46,038 nt of DNA from Candidatus Thorarchaeota archaeon (GTDB lineage: Archaea > Asgardarchaeota > Thorarchaeia > Thorarchaeales > Thorarchaeaceae): contig JACAEL010000020.1 of NCBI GenBank assembly GCA_013388835.1, forward strand, positions 1 to 46,038, given 5' to 3'. The translations under genes were made by a program, and so were the position numbers. Below, piece by piece: positions 25,188 through 32,291 of this stretch. Below the pieces are notes generated by a model. It was not told the DNA's origin. It did not search any database and worked only from the letters and a program-made list of their open reading frames with translations. Within the stretch, counting starts at the first letter, position 1. Each line of letters opens with the position of its first letter.

Positions 25188-25745
25188 GTGCCATCAAGTA
25201 ATAATGGGGAACCGCTCCGAGAGTTCCAAGGTCTGGACGACAACGAGACCGTTCAGTGGAGTCAGAATGCCCGGCTCAGCTACCGAACCTGTGTCCTTCA
25301 AGGAGTCCTCCCACTGCTTCTCGGAACAATCATACTCCTTTCGCTCGCCTCCGCAAGTCACACTGCAGGAGTAGTGGCCCAAGTCATCATGAACGTTGTT
25401 GGAATCATCGGGGGCTTCGGCCTCCTGATCATGCTCATCCGTGTGCTCTACAAGTCGTTTCAAGTCCAAAGGACCATGTACTACATCACCGACCGCCGAC
25501 TGGTGGAAGTGCTAGGAACGTTCATAGTCAGGGAGATCCCACGCACGAGTCTGGAAGGGCTCGAAGCTTGGCAGTTCATGAGAGAGTCGCTTTCGCATCG
25601 GAGTCCGGGCAAGGAGTACATCAACGTACGCGTCTGCGATCCTGTGTCAAGCACCGTGATAGTGATGAGCGCAGTGGGCACCGACGTGCCGGAAGTCATC
25701 ACGAAGTGGAGCAGGAAGCGCAGAAACACGGGTCAGTCCCGTTGA
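25188..25745 (+). CDS. Membrane protein with PH-like (YdbT/bPH) domain
   Basis: 185 aa. Two hydrophobic helices at about residues 36-58 and 62-84 are followed by YYITDRRLVEVLGTFIVREIPRTSLEGLEAWQF. This resembles the Y-x-(I/V)-T-(D/N)-x-R-(L/I/V) signature of bacterial PH-like domains on the cytosolic side of the membrane. The function is unknown. The GTG start follows AGGGTG; a TATA-like TTAATAC lies about 38 nt upstream. Confidence 0.75.
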   Translation: MPSSNNGEPLREFQGLDDNETVQWSQNARLSYRTCVLQGVLPLLLGTIILLSLASASHTAGVVAQVIMNVVGIIGGFGLLIMLIRVLYKSFQVQRTMYYITDRRLVEVLGTFIVREIPRTSLEGLEAWQFMRESLSHRSPGKEYINVRVCDPVSSTVIVMSAVGTDVPEVITKWSRKRRNTGQSR

Positions 25746-25813
25746 AGAATACTATCAGACTTGAGCGTATCTGTGGCCTCTGCTGATTTGAACACAGCGC
25801 CTGTCATACTCTT

Positions 25814-26068
25814 GTGTGGCGGCGACAACAGGAAGACCAAGAGACTCGACGGATTACGGCAGTAAACGACATCTTTCAGTCAGATGAATGTGAACCGAGT
25901 CAAGAGGGGACCATTCAGCACAAGTTGGACATGGCGGGATGTCATTCCGCCAACTGTGTGCATCCCGGGGGCACTGGATGCGCATCGGCAGCCATGTCCT
26001 TAAGAGTCGACTGGGGCAGCATGAAGTACTGGAAGTGCGACATGACCTGCTGTGAGCTGAAGGTGTGA
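25814..26068 (+). CDS. Possible small Cys-rich protein
   Basis: 84 aa from GTG, or 45 aa from the ATG at 25931. The C-terminal half has seven Cys (GCHSANC, TGCAS, WKCDMTCCELKV). The stop directly abuts the methyltransferase ATG, which suggests coupling. Against it: no family match, no clear ribosome site, and a TATA-like CCTTAAGAG at about 25997-26005 inside the frame may be the methyltransferase promoter. A perfect hairpin TGGCGG/CCGCCA lies at about 25931-25952. The rest of the 25746-26068 gap holds nothing I recognise. Confidence 0.25.
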   Translation: MWRRQQEDQETRRITAVNDIFQSDECEPSQEGTIQHKLDMAGCHSANCVHPGGTGCASAAMSLRVDWGSMKYWKCDMTCCELKV

Positions 26069-27298
26069 ATGGTGGAGAACAATGACTCAGCATGTAGAGA
26101 GAGAGAAGTCACCTTCAGGGAGTTGATTGACCTCCCATCCACCACCCATGCTACATTTGGGCTCTATCGCTACCCGGCCAAGTTCATTCCCCAGGTCATC
26201 ATGTACATCCTCAAGAACTACGCTCGACCTGGCATGAAGGTGTTTGACCCGTTTGCTGGATATGGCACCGTGGGGGTGGTGTCAAGAGTCTACGGTTGTG
26301 ACTATGAGATGTGGGACCTGAATCCCCTCATTGAGACCCTCCACAGAATAGCGGTGCTCGAGCCTGCACCAATTGATGTCGATGCGCTTGTGAGAGCGGT
26401 GGAGTCGAGCGAGCATGAGTTCATCCCAGACTGGTCGAACTACGAGTACTGGTTTCCCGAAGAGTTCTTTCGAGTGCTCTCTCGCGCCTGGGGGTACTAC
26501 CATTCACTTGAGGACCAGTACGCCAAGCTCGTCTTGACCATTCCACTTCTCAGGGTCAGCCGCCACTTCTCACTTGACGACATGGGCCGCATGAAGCTGT
26601 CCAAGTCACCGAGGTCATGTGAAAGGGTGGCACGTCTGGCAAAGGAAGACTGGGAGTCGAGGTTCAGCACGATGCTGCGCAACGGGGTTTCCGCTGTGCA
26701 GAGGAGACTGATTGAGTACAATGCGCTCTCACCCAAGTGTGTGTCATCCACGGTAAGGGGTGGCGTGGACACACTCACAGCCAACCTCGAGGGCTCTGCA
26801 GACATCCTCATCACTTCGCCGCCATACCTCCAGTCACAGGAGTACATGAGGTATGCCAAGATGGACCTCTATTGGCTCGGCTACAGTGAAGGAGAGGTCA
26901 GACGACTCAGCAAGCTGGAACTACCCTATCGCTCGGTAGCACCAGAGCGTATCCGGTCGGAGACATTCCAGAAAATCAGGGATGGTATACGCGAGCACCA
27001 TATTCGCAAGTTGTATGACGCATACTTCAGCGGGGTCATCGGGGCGCTCACACGCCTCTCGAAAGACATAACTTCGCGCTTGTTCCTGTTCGTCGGACGG
27101 TCCAGCATGAGGGGAAGGCAAGTCCCAATCGATCGGATCATGGCTGAGCACTTTGTGGACTTGGGATGGACCCATGAGGTCACGCTAGTCGACACGATAG
27201 TTGCGCGAAGGCTATTCTCCTACCATGTGAATCCGGCCACGCAGAGGAGGGATGACCGTACTTCCGCTGAGAACCTCGTCGTTCTGGCAAAGACCTAG
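26069..27298 (+). CDS. DNA (cytosine-N4/adenine-N6) methyltransferase
   Basis: 409 aa. YRYPAKFIPQVI at about residue 33 is the conserved lead-in seen in N4-cytosine methylases. SAM-binding motif I is KVFDPFAGYGTVGVV (about residue 57). Catalytic motif IV is ILITSPPYLQSQEYMRYAKMD (about residue 249); TSPPY with Ser favours N4-cytosine. The C-terminal DRTSAENLVVLAKT closes the barrel. Motif I comes before motif IV. No restriction enzyme or specificity subunit is adjacent, so this is a solitary methylase, possibly epigenetic or defensive. AAGGTG lies 6 nt before the ATG. Confidence 0.88.
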   Translation: MVENNDSACREREVTFRELIDLPSTTHATFGLYRYPAKFIPQVIMYILKNYARPGMKVFDPFAGYGTVGVVSRVYGCDYEMWDLNPLIETLHRIAVLEPAPIDVDALVRAVESSEHEFIPDWSNYEYWFPEEFFRVLSRAWGYYHSLEDQYAKLVLTIPLLRVSRHFSLDDMGRMKLSKSPRSCERVARLAKEDWESRFSTMLRNGVSAVQRRLIEYNALSPKCVSSTVRGGVDTLTANLEGSADILITSPPYLQSQEYMRYAKMDLYWLGYSEGEVRRLSKLELPYRSVAPERIRSETFQKIRDGIREHHIRKLYDAYFSGVIGALTRLSKDITSRLFLFVGRSSMRGRQVPIDRIMAEHFVDLGWTHEVTLVDTIVARRLFSYHVNPATQRRDDRTSAENLVVLAKT

Positions 27299-27427
27299 TG
27301 ACCAGAACACTATCTGGCCGACCCGGACGTGACGGTCGCACACCGAGAGTTGCCTGCGCCTTCGTCACAGCATGTCGCGTCGGTTCGGAGATTGCTCTGA
27401 CGGTCACTAGGACTCGTAGAGGGCTTA

Positions 27428-27482
27428 GCAGAAGAAGAATATGATGAAGAAGAAGATAGCCGAAGGAGGGCTCGCGGCCCTC
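27428..27482 (-). terminator. Terminator of the actin gene
   Basis: On the minus strand a GAGGGC/GCCCTC hairpin with a 5-nt loop (27482-27466) lies 25 nt after the actin exon 2 stop. It is followed by T-rich CTTCTTCTTCATCATATTCTTCTTC. Oligo-T tracts terminate archaeal RNA polymerase. Confidence 0.55.
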
Positions 27483-27507
27483 GCTTCGTACACCAGACTT
27501 GAATCGC

Positions 27508-28677
27508 TTAGATACAGCGGTGGATGACTTCCGGTCCCGCTTCCTCGAATTCCTTTCTGGAGACCCACATTCACCAGGCTGCAACGGGAATCGCTGCAGC
27601 ATTCTGGAAGGTCTTCAGAGAGGCAAGGATAGAGCCACCAATCCATACTGAGTACTGGCGCTCAGGAGGAGCGATGATTCGTACCTCTATGTTCTCAGGT
27701 ACCAGTTCGGTGATCTCCTTGTGGAGTCGTTCCTTGAGTCCTGGGAACATGGTGGAACCGCCGGAGAGCACTATGTTGGCGTAGAGGTCGCGTCGCAGGT
27801 CCACGTCACAGGCCTTGATTGACTCGACTATGTGCTCATCTAGTGGCATGGTGTCGAGACCGATGGCGCTGGGATTGAAGAACAGCTCGGGTCCTTGGAA
27901 CCGCTCCGCACCGATGGTGATGACCTCACCGTCAGGGAGCATATAGGGCTTGTCGACACCGGCCTTGTCTGCAACTGTCCGTTCCCTCTCGGGGTCCAGT
28001 GCGACATAGCAGAGCTTCTCCTTGATGTCTCTCACAATCTCCTTCTCGGCACCGCTGACGAAGGAGTAGCCCCTCTGTCTGAGCAGTCTTCGCAGGTACT
28101 CGGTGATGTCACGACCAGCAAGGTCGATTCTTCGGATGGCGTGGTTGATAGAGAAGCCCTCGTAGATGGGCACGATGTGCGTAACACCATCACCAGAGTC
28201 AACGACCAGACCGGTGGTACGACCCGAAGCGTACAGTGACAGCACGGCCTGAGTGGCCACGTACACTGCAGGGACTCCAAAGTTCTCGAACATCACAGAG
28301 GCCATGCGCTCTCTGTTTTCGCGCGGGTTGAACGGGGCCTCCGTCAGGAGAACAGGGTTCTCACTTGGGTCCACCTTGAGGTCATTGTAGAAGGTGTAGC
28401 TCCAGATCTTCTCTATTGCGTCCCAGTCGTCAATCACACCGTGTGTTATAGGGTAGACCAGGCGCAGCACACCTCGAAGGTTGATTGCCTCTTCACCGAT
28501 GTAGTAGTCTCGTGTATAGTGGTCGACATCCGTCATTATGGACTCGTACCTTGGATACCCGATGAGGGTGGGCCACACACTGCGTGGCTGGTCCTCGCCC
28601 GCATATCCGTTCTTGCTAAGCCCAGTGCCATTGTCGATGACGATGGGCTTTGCTCCTAGAAACTCGTCTTCAGCCAT
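27508..28677 (-). CDS. Actin (Asgard actin), interrupted by a 30-nt BHB intron
   Basis: Join of 28677-27602 and 27571-27508 gives 379 aa, close to the 375-377 aa of eukaryotic actins. Phosphate loop 1 is [14 protein letters not shown] (14-27), Gln143 matches the catalytic Gln137, phosphate loop 2 is [13 protein letters not shown] (158-170) and the adenosine motif is [11 protein letters not shown] (304-314). Read straight through, the frame ends after TFQ with [10 protein letters not shown] and a TGA. The bases just beyond read [10 protein letters not shown]...VIHRCI, the actin C-terminus (compare TFQQMWISKQEYDE...IVHRKCF). A bulge-helix-bulge motif spans the break. The protein forms ATP-dependent filaments and its expected partner is the gelsolin at 18.7 kb. 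A TATA box and palindrome lie upstream, a terminator downstream. Confidence 0.93.
27572..27601 (-). other. Bulge-helix-bulge intron in actin mRNA
   Basis: On the minus strand: CCAG, bulge AAT, a 9-bp hairpin (GCTGCAGCG/CGTTGCAGC, loop ATTCC), CTGG, bulge TGA. CCAG/CTGG is the central 4-bp helix, with 3-nt bulges on opposite strands: the textbook hBHBh' motif of archaeal splicing endonuclease. An outer AGACC/GGTCT helix lies beyond a small internal loop. Cutting after the second bulge base joins CAG-AA to A-ATG-TGG, giving Gln-Lys-Met-Trp. Any symmetrical cut within the bulges removes 30 nt and keeps the frame. Confidence 0.9.
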
Positions 28678-28766
28678 TTCAGGGTCCTCACTTTTTCTTG
28701 TTCAAAATGATGAGATGATTCACTCACCCACAGTTACTCTGTGCTAGGACTATGTGGAGCCCTGTT

Positions 28767-28777
28767 GTATTTAAGCC
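28767..28777 (-). promoter_or_regulatory. TATA box of the actin gene
   Basis: Minus-strand GGCTTAAATAC, about 95 nt upstream of the actin ATG, predicting a 5' leader of about 65-70 nt. This is longer than for most genes in this window, leaving room for leader-based control. Confidence 0.6.
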
Positions 28778-28781
28778 TTGT

Positions 28782-28812
28782 TTGAACAGGGCCGAAAAAT
28801 GGCCTGTTTCAA
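28782..28812. promoter_or_regulatory. Long inverted repeat just upstream of the actin TATA box
   Basis: TTGAACAGGGCC, a 7-nt spacer (GAAAAAT), then GGCCTGTTTCAA. The arms are near-perfect inverted copies. It begins 5 nt upstream of the actin BRE/TATA, the usual place for an archaeal activator or a repressor that blocks TFB. The bound factor is unknown. Confidence 0.55.
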
Positions 28813-29093
28813 TAGATTGATATAATATATATATATGATGTATTGTATTCTCTGTATGACCCCGAAGTGGCAATATGGCCTTTCTTGGCTCTAGCACCTC
28901 TGGAGGGCCATTTCTTGGGACCTTGACAGAAGGTGTCTCGTCTTGCCTCACAGTGTATGGACATCAGAAAGGCCCTTGTAACAATATGAACTATATATGA
29001 CGTATTTTTGTTGGTCATTATGGGGTCGGTATGCGCAAACAAAGATTTCGCCTGTAGATGGCATCTGAGGCCCAGAAACAGGGGGTGTTAACC
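28813..29093. other. AT-rich intergenic region between actin and the CARF-like operon
   Basis: About 280 bases, far more AT-rich than the surroundings. It holds an alternating TATATA run (28819-28837) and two similar G/C-T stretches, TGGCCTTTCTTGGCT (about 28875) and GGGCCATTTCTTGGGA (about 28905). A second TATA, CTATATATGA, is at 28991-29000. It has no good coding frame and probably carries regulatory sites for the divergent units. Confidence 0.45.
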
Positions 29094-29204
29094 ATGTCGA
29101 ACTACAAGGAGGCGTTTCTGATGTGTCATTCAGTTCTGGCAGCCAGATTGCGAGAGAACAGGGATCTCCAGACCACTAAAGACCTATATGGTAAATATAT
29201 GTAA
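29094..29204 (+). CDS. Possible 36-aa small protein
   Basis: MSNYKEAFLMCHSVLAARLR... ending DLYGKYM. GGGGGTG lies 6 nt before the ATG, a strong ribosome site, and a TATA (28991-29000) lies upstream. Against it: its 3' end overlaps the TATA-like GTAAATATATG that probably drives the next gene. It could be a leader peptide or a chance frame. Confidence 0.3.
   Translation: MSNYKEAFLMCHSVLAARLRENRDLQTTKDLYGKYM
29192..29201 (+). promoter_or_regulatory. TATA box of the CARF-like/pseudo-RNase III operon
   Basis: TAAATATATG centred about 24 nt before the ATG at 29221; this predicts a leaderless transcript. Confidence 0.5.
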
Positions 29205-29220
29205 TACAGAGTGAGTCAGA

Positions 29221-30027
29221 ATGGCATCCAACGGACTGAAACCGACCGTAGATGAGGTCGTGAGGGTTGAGATTGACAGCGTGAGAGCACGGGGCGTCAT
29301 ACTTCGGGAACTCGAATCAGGTCCCAAGACTGGCACGTACCTCAGAGAGAAGATCAAGGAAGACATGATTCATCACGTAGAAGACACGGAGGGAAAGGTC
29401 GTCGACGCAGAGAAGTTCAATGTGACGGACCCAAAGCTCTACTTTAACACGCGGCATCTGGAGGACATTGGTGTAATCACGAGTCGAAAGGACTCCCAGC
29501 AGAGACTGTATTCGCTCCAACCGAAGGCAATACACGCCATAAGACGGGTCCTTGACATAACAAGACCTACCACCGTTGTCACATCCATGTCCCGGCCTGA
29601 TGACATCAGGGGCCTCATGCACTGGTTCATGAAGGAGTCCGAGCCACATTACCGCAACCTGAGGATAGTGGTCGAAAGGGAGAGGTTCTCAAAGGGAGTG
29701 GTCAAGGACTTGGAGAGGTTCATCCCTGCCGGCGCCACAAAGAGGTACTCCGCGGTATGGCACGAGCTGCCTCTCGAGGTTGTTGGGTACTATGAGGGGA
29801 ACAGACAGGGCGACTTGATGGCAACATACGCTTACATTGAGAGGGTGATTCTCGAGGAGGTAACAGAACACAACATTGTCTTTGACCTGACAACTGCTCC
29901 GCCCATCATTGGCATAGCCTTCTGTCTGCTTGCAACCGACTACTCAATCCCTGCCATGTACATTCGACGCCGCGAGGGCACCGGTTCTAGTATCACCCAC
30001 TACCTTGCCGGGCGTGGTCTCATATGA
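29221..30027 (+). CDS. Winged-helix protein with CARF-like C-terminal domain
   Basis: 268 aa. The N-terminal ~110 residues form an ArsR-like winged helix (VRARGVILRELESGPKTGTYLREKIKED ... HLEDIGVITSRKDSQQRLYSLQ). From about residue 125 a Rossmann-like domain follows, ending NIVFDLTTAPPIIGIAFCLLATDYSIPAMYIRR. That piece resembles the D-(L/T)-T-G-G-x-K-x-(M/A)-x3-L/A element of CARF and HFX_2341-type ligand-sensing domains, though TTAP replaces the usual TGGT. CARF domains sense cyclic oligoadenylates or nucleotides. No CRISPR array or cas gene is in the window. The ATGA stop overlaps the next gene start. Confidence 0.72.
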   Translation: MASNGLKPTVDEVVRVEIDSVRARGVILRELESGPKTGTYLREKIKEDMIHHVEDTEGKVVDAEKFNVTDPKLYFNTRHLEDIGVITSRKDSQQRLYSLQPKAIHAIRRVLDITRPTTVVTSMSRPDDIRGLMHWFMKESEPHYRNLRIVVERERFSKGVVKDLERFIPAGATKRYSAVWHELPLEVVGYYEGNRQGDLMATYAYIERVILEEVTEHNIVFDLTTAPPIIGIAFCLLATDYSIPAMYIRRREGTGSSITHYLAGRGLI

Positions 30028-30731
30028 CACAGAGCCGTCTAGCGAAGATCTCCATCAGGTCCTTTGCAGTCATGGATGCGCTCGACAGGGCCCTCGCGAT
30101 TGTGAACGACGACCTTGCAGAAGGACATCTGTCTCCCCGGGAACACCTCAAGACTCAGAGATGGGTTCAGGACATCTCATACATGCAGGCACAGCTGCGC
30201 AGTATAGACGCAACTCTACGGCCACATATTGAGTCGGAGATAGGTCAACCTCTTGACCCGGACCTGTTGGCCACGTCTCTCTTCCAGCCCAGCACTAAGA
30301 ATGTGTTCAGCGAGATGCGGGTCCATTATGCAAGCCAAGAGGGGTATGGTGCCCTGCTCACAGACCTTGAACTCCTAAGCGAGCTTGCCAAGGAACTGGC
30401 ACTCCTCGGGGATGCGGCCATCTCGCTTGTCGCGCTCCACTACCTCTGGAGTGACTCGCTGCAGGGCGTCGGACGTCTTACTCAGAGACGCGCCAACCTC
30501 GTCAGCAATGAAACACTGGCTCAGCTCTGCGACGCATGGGGACTCTACAAGTACAGGATTCACTTCGACCCCCCGACCACCAGCAGATCCGAGATTGAGC
30601 ACATCAAGGGGTCTCTTGTTGAGGCCGTCAGCGGGGCAGCCTATGTCAACTCTGACTTTGACGGCATCGCAGCGATTGTGGCTCTGCTTGACCGCAGGGT
30701 CAGTAGTCAGTCGGGTCGAACTCAGGCGTAG
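30024..30731 (+). CDS. RNase III-fold protein with degenerate active site
   Basis: 235 aa. An RNase III domain spans about residues 75-230: LATSLFQPSTKN, then KELALLGDAAISLVALHYLW (family ERLEFLGDAVL), RRANLVSNETLAQLCDAWGLYKY (family RA.LV...tLA..a..LgL) and KGSLVEAVSGAAYVNSDF (family ADvfEAliGAiYlDsG). Of the four catalytic acids, the LGD Asp and the final Glu remain, but the Glu of LEFLGD is Ala and the Asp three residues before the final Glu is Ser. It is probably non-catalytic, perhaps RNA-binding like mitochondrial mL44. There is no dsRBD. It overlaps the CARF-like gene by 4 nt and the HD gene (convergent) by 32 nt. Confidence 0.75.
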   Translation: MTQSRLAKISIRSFAVMDALDRALAIVNDDLAEGHLSPREHLKTQRWVQDISYMQAQLRSIDATLRPHIESEIGQPLDPDLLATSLFQPSTKNVFSEMRVHYASQEGYGALLTDLELLSELAKELALLGDAAISLVALHYLWSDSLQGVGRLTQRRANLVSNETLAQLCDAWGLYKYRIHFDPPTTSRSEIEHIKGSLVEAVSGAAYVNSDFDGIAAIVALLDRRVSSQSGRTQA

Positions 30732-32253
30732 ATTCCGGTGATACACTGATGGGGAACATCTCGTAGAACCTCTGCCGTACAGACTCTGCAATACTGGGAG
30801 GCGAGTACAGACGCACTCCGGGGATTGTCTGTCTTTGCTGACGTAGCGCGAGAAGAATGGGTCTACCTTCTCTAGTGTCCCTTAGGCGAACCATCTGAAA
30901 GCCTGATGACTCGTTGCCCACCAGAAGAGGTGTTTCCCCCAGAAACCTGTCGCCTAAGTCCACCTTCACGATGTCAATCAGGACCCGGCCGACATCGCCA
31001 GCAATCTCTTCCTCAGCTCTCAGGAGAGCCGACAGGTCGTCCTCCAGTCTCAGCAGCCGAGTCAGCGTGTCCTGGTCGAACGCACCAAAGGAGTGGGAGA
31101 GGACCACCTTGAACAGTCGTCGATAGCGTATTCTTGCCGCATACTCTCTCACAAAGTCTATGTCGGACGACTCCAGCCAGCGGTAGAGGTCACCATCGGT
31201 CATCCGGGTGAACATGCCAACACACTCATTCTTGGAGAGTCCCTCCTCCTTCAGTCGGAAGTATGTGGCCTTGCTAGTCAGTGCTTCAGCAACACGTACG
31301 GCATGGTGAAGATAGAGGTCGCTGAACATCCATATCCGGCTGAGTATGAGCGCCTCAAGGGAGTGTAGTGCCTTGGACATGAAGGCTCTCATCCATCTTC
31401 CACTGGAATGCCTTGCCACTCGGTTCGTGAGCAGCACTCTCTCTGCCGGAAAGATGCCAAGCTCGACCCCGCTGAAGTGGGCGTCCCGAATCAGGTAGTC
31501 AGTCTTGTCAATGTCAAGGGGGGAGTCAATGAAGTCTGAGATGAGCGACAGCAAAGGGTCTCTTGACCGCCGCTTCAGCACTTGAACCACTGTTTCGGGT
31601 TCGATGCTGTTCTGCTCTAGAACATCTCTGAGACCACTGTGCAGTATCAGAAACTCCCCCAGGTCGGTATGGTCAATGCCAGCCCAAGACTTCAGTGCGA
31701 ACTCTATGGTATGGGACGTGGGCGGATGCCCCACATCGTGAAGCAGTGCGGCAGCGCGGAAAACCTTCTGGTGCTCCTCATCCATCAGCTCCGAGAGAGG
31801 ACGAAAACAGGGTCGGCTCACGTCATCGCAGAAGCTCACAACACTGATGCACTTCTTGGCTAGGAAGTTGGTCCCAAGGCAGTGCTCGAATCGAGTATGG
31901 TTTGCTCCAGGGTAGACGAGGTGTGCAGGGCCCAACTGCCGCACGTATCTCAGCCGAAGCATCTCCCAAGACGAGACCAGGTCCAGCTCCCATGGAGAGA
32001 GGACTATTGCGCCATGGACCGGGTCCTGTATCGCCTTCTGCCGGGAGTGCACCTCGGCAAGATCAAGCATCTCTTTGTGTTCTGCTAGCCGCCTCTGAAC
32101 AGCAGACCATTCCGCGGGACTGCTCTGGGCCTTCGACAAGGACTGCTCGCGCAGCCCGGTCACTCTGATGAGTGTCACAAGGTCGGTGTCGAGGTCAGAT
32201 ATGCGTGATCGCAATCCGCCACTCCTGTTAGAAGACCCGGTCGTCATGTTCAT
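30700..32253 (-). CDS. HD-domain phosphohydrolase, SAMHD1/dGTPase-like
   Basis: About 517 aa. The order of motifs matches SAMHD1-type enzymes: QDPVHGAIVLSPWELDLV, RYVRQLGPAHLVYPGANHTRFEHCLGT (first His), AALLHDVGHPPTSHTIE (the HD pair) and DSPLDIDKTDYLIRDAHFSGVELG (final Asp). These residues bind the metal that hydrolyses dNTPs to nucleosides plus triphosphate, a route used to restrict viruses and balance dNTPs. The start is ATG 32253 because the TATA box at 32278-32286 sits about 29 nt upstream; the frame is open to a TTG at 32295 that overlaps the preceding PriL-like gene. It probably forms one unit with that gene. Confidence 0.88.
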   Translation of the reverse strand: MNMTTGSSNRSGGLRSRISDLDTDLVTLIRVTGLREQSLSKAQSSPAEWSAVQRRLAEHKEMLDLAEVHSRQKAIQDPVHGAIVLSPWELDLVSSWEMLRLRYVRQLGPAHLVYPGANHTRFEHCLGTNFLAKKCISVVSFCDDVSRPCFRPLSELMDEEHQKVFRAAALLHDVGHPPTSHTIEFALKSWAGIDHTDLGEFLILHSGLRDVLEQNSIEPETVVQVLKRRSRDPLLSLISDFIDSPLDIDKTDYLIRDAHFSGVELGIFPAERVLLTNRVARHSSGRWMRAFMSKALHSLEALILSRIWMFSDLYLHHAVRVAEALTSKATYFRLKEEGLSKNECVGMFTRMTDGDLYRWLESSDIDFVREYAARIRYRRLFKVVLSHSFGAFDQDTLTRLLRLEDDLSALLRAEEEIAGDVGRVLIDIVKVDLGDRFLGETPLLVGNESSGFQMVRLRDTREGRPILLALRQQRQTIPGVRLYSPPSIAESVRQRFYEMFPISVSPESTPEFDPTDY

Positions 32254-32277
32254 TCGACAATTTGATGCTTCCATCGG

Positions 32278-32286
32278 ACTAATAAG
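32278..32286 (-). promoter_or_regulatory. TATA-like box of the HD phosphohydrolase
   Basis: Minus-strand CTTATTAGT, centred about 29 nt before ATG 32253. It lies at the end of the upstream gene and may give separate expression within the operon. Confidence 0.4.
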
Positions 32287-32291
32287 TGGTA

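Noticed and set aside
25780-25810. GATTTGAAC-like T-loop motif on the minus strand
   Set aside because: The stem is imperfect and there is no acceptor stem or CCA.
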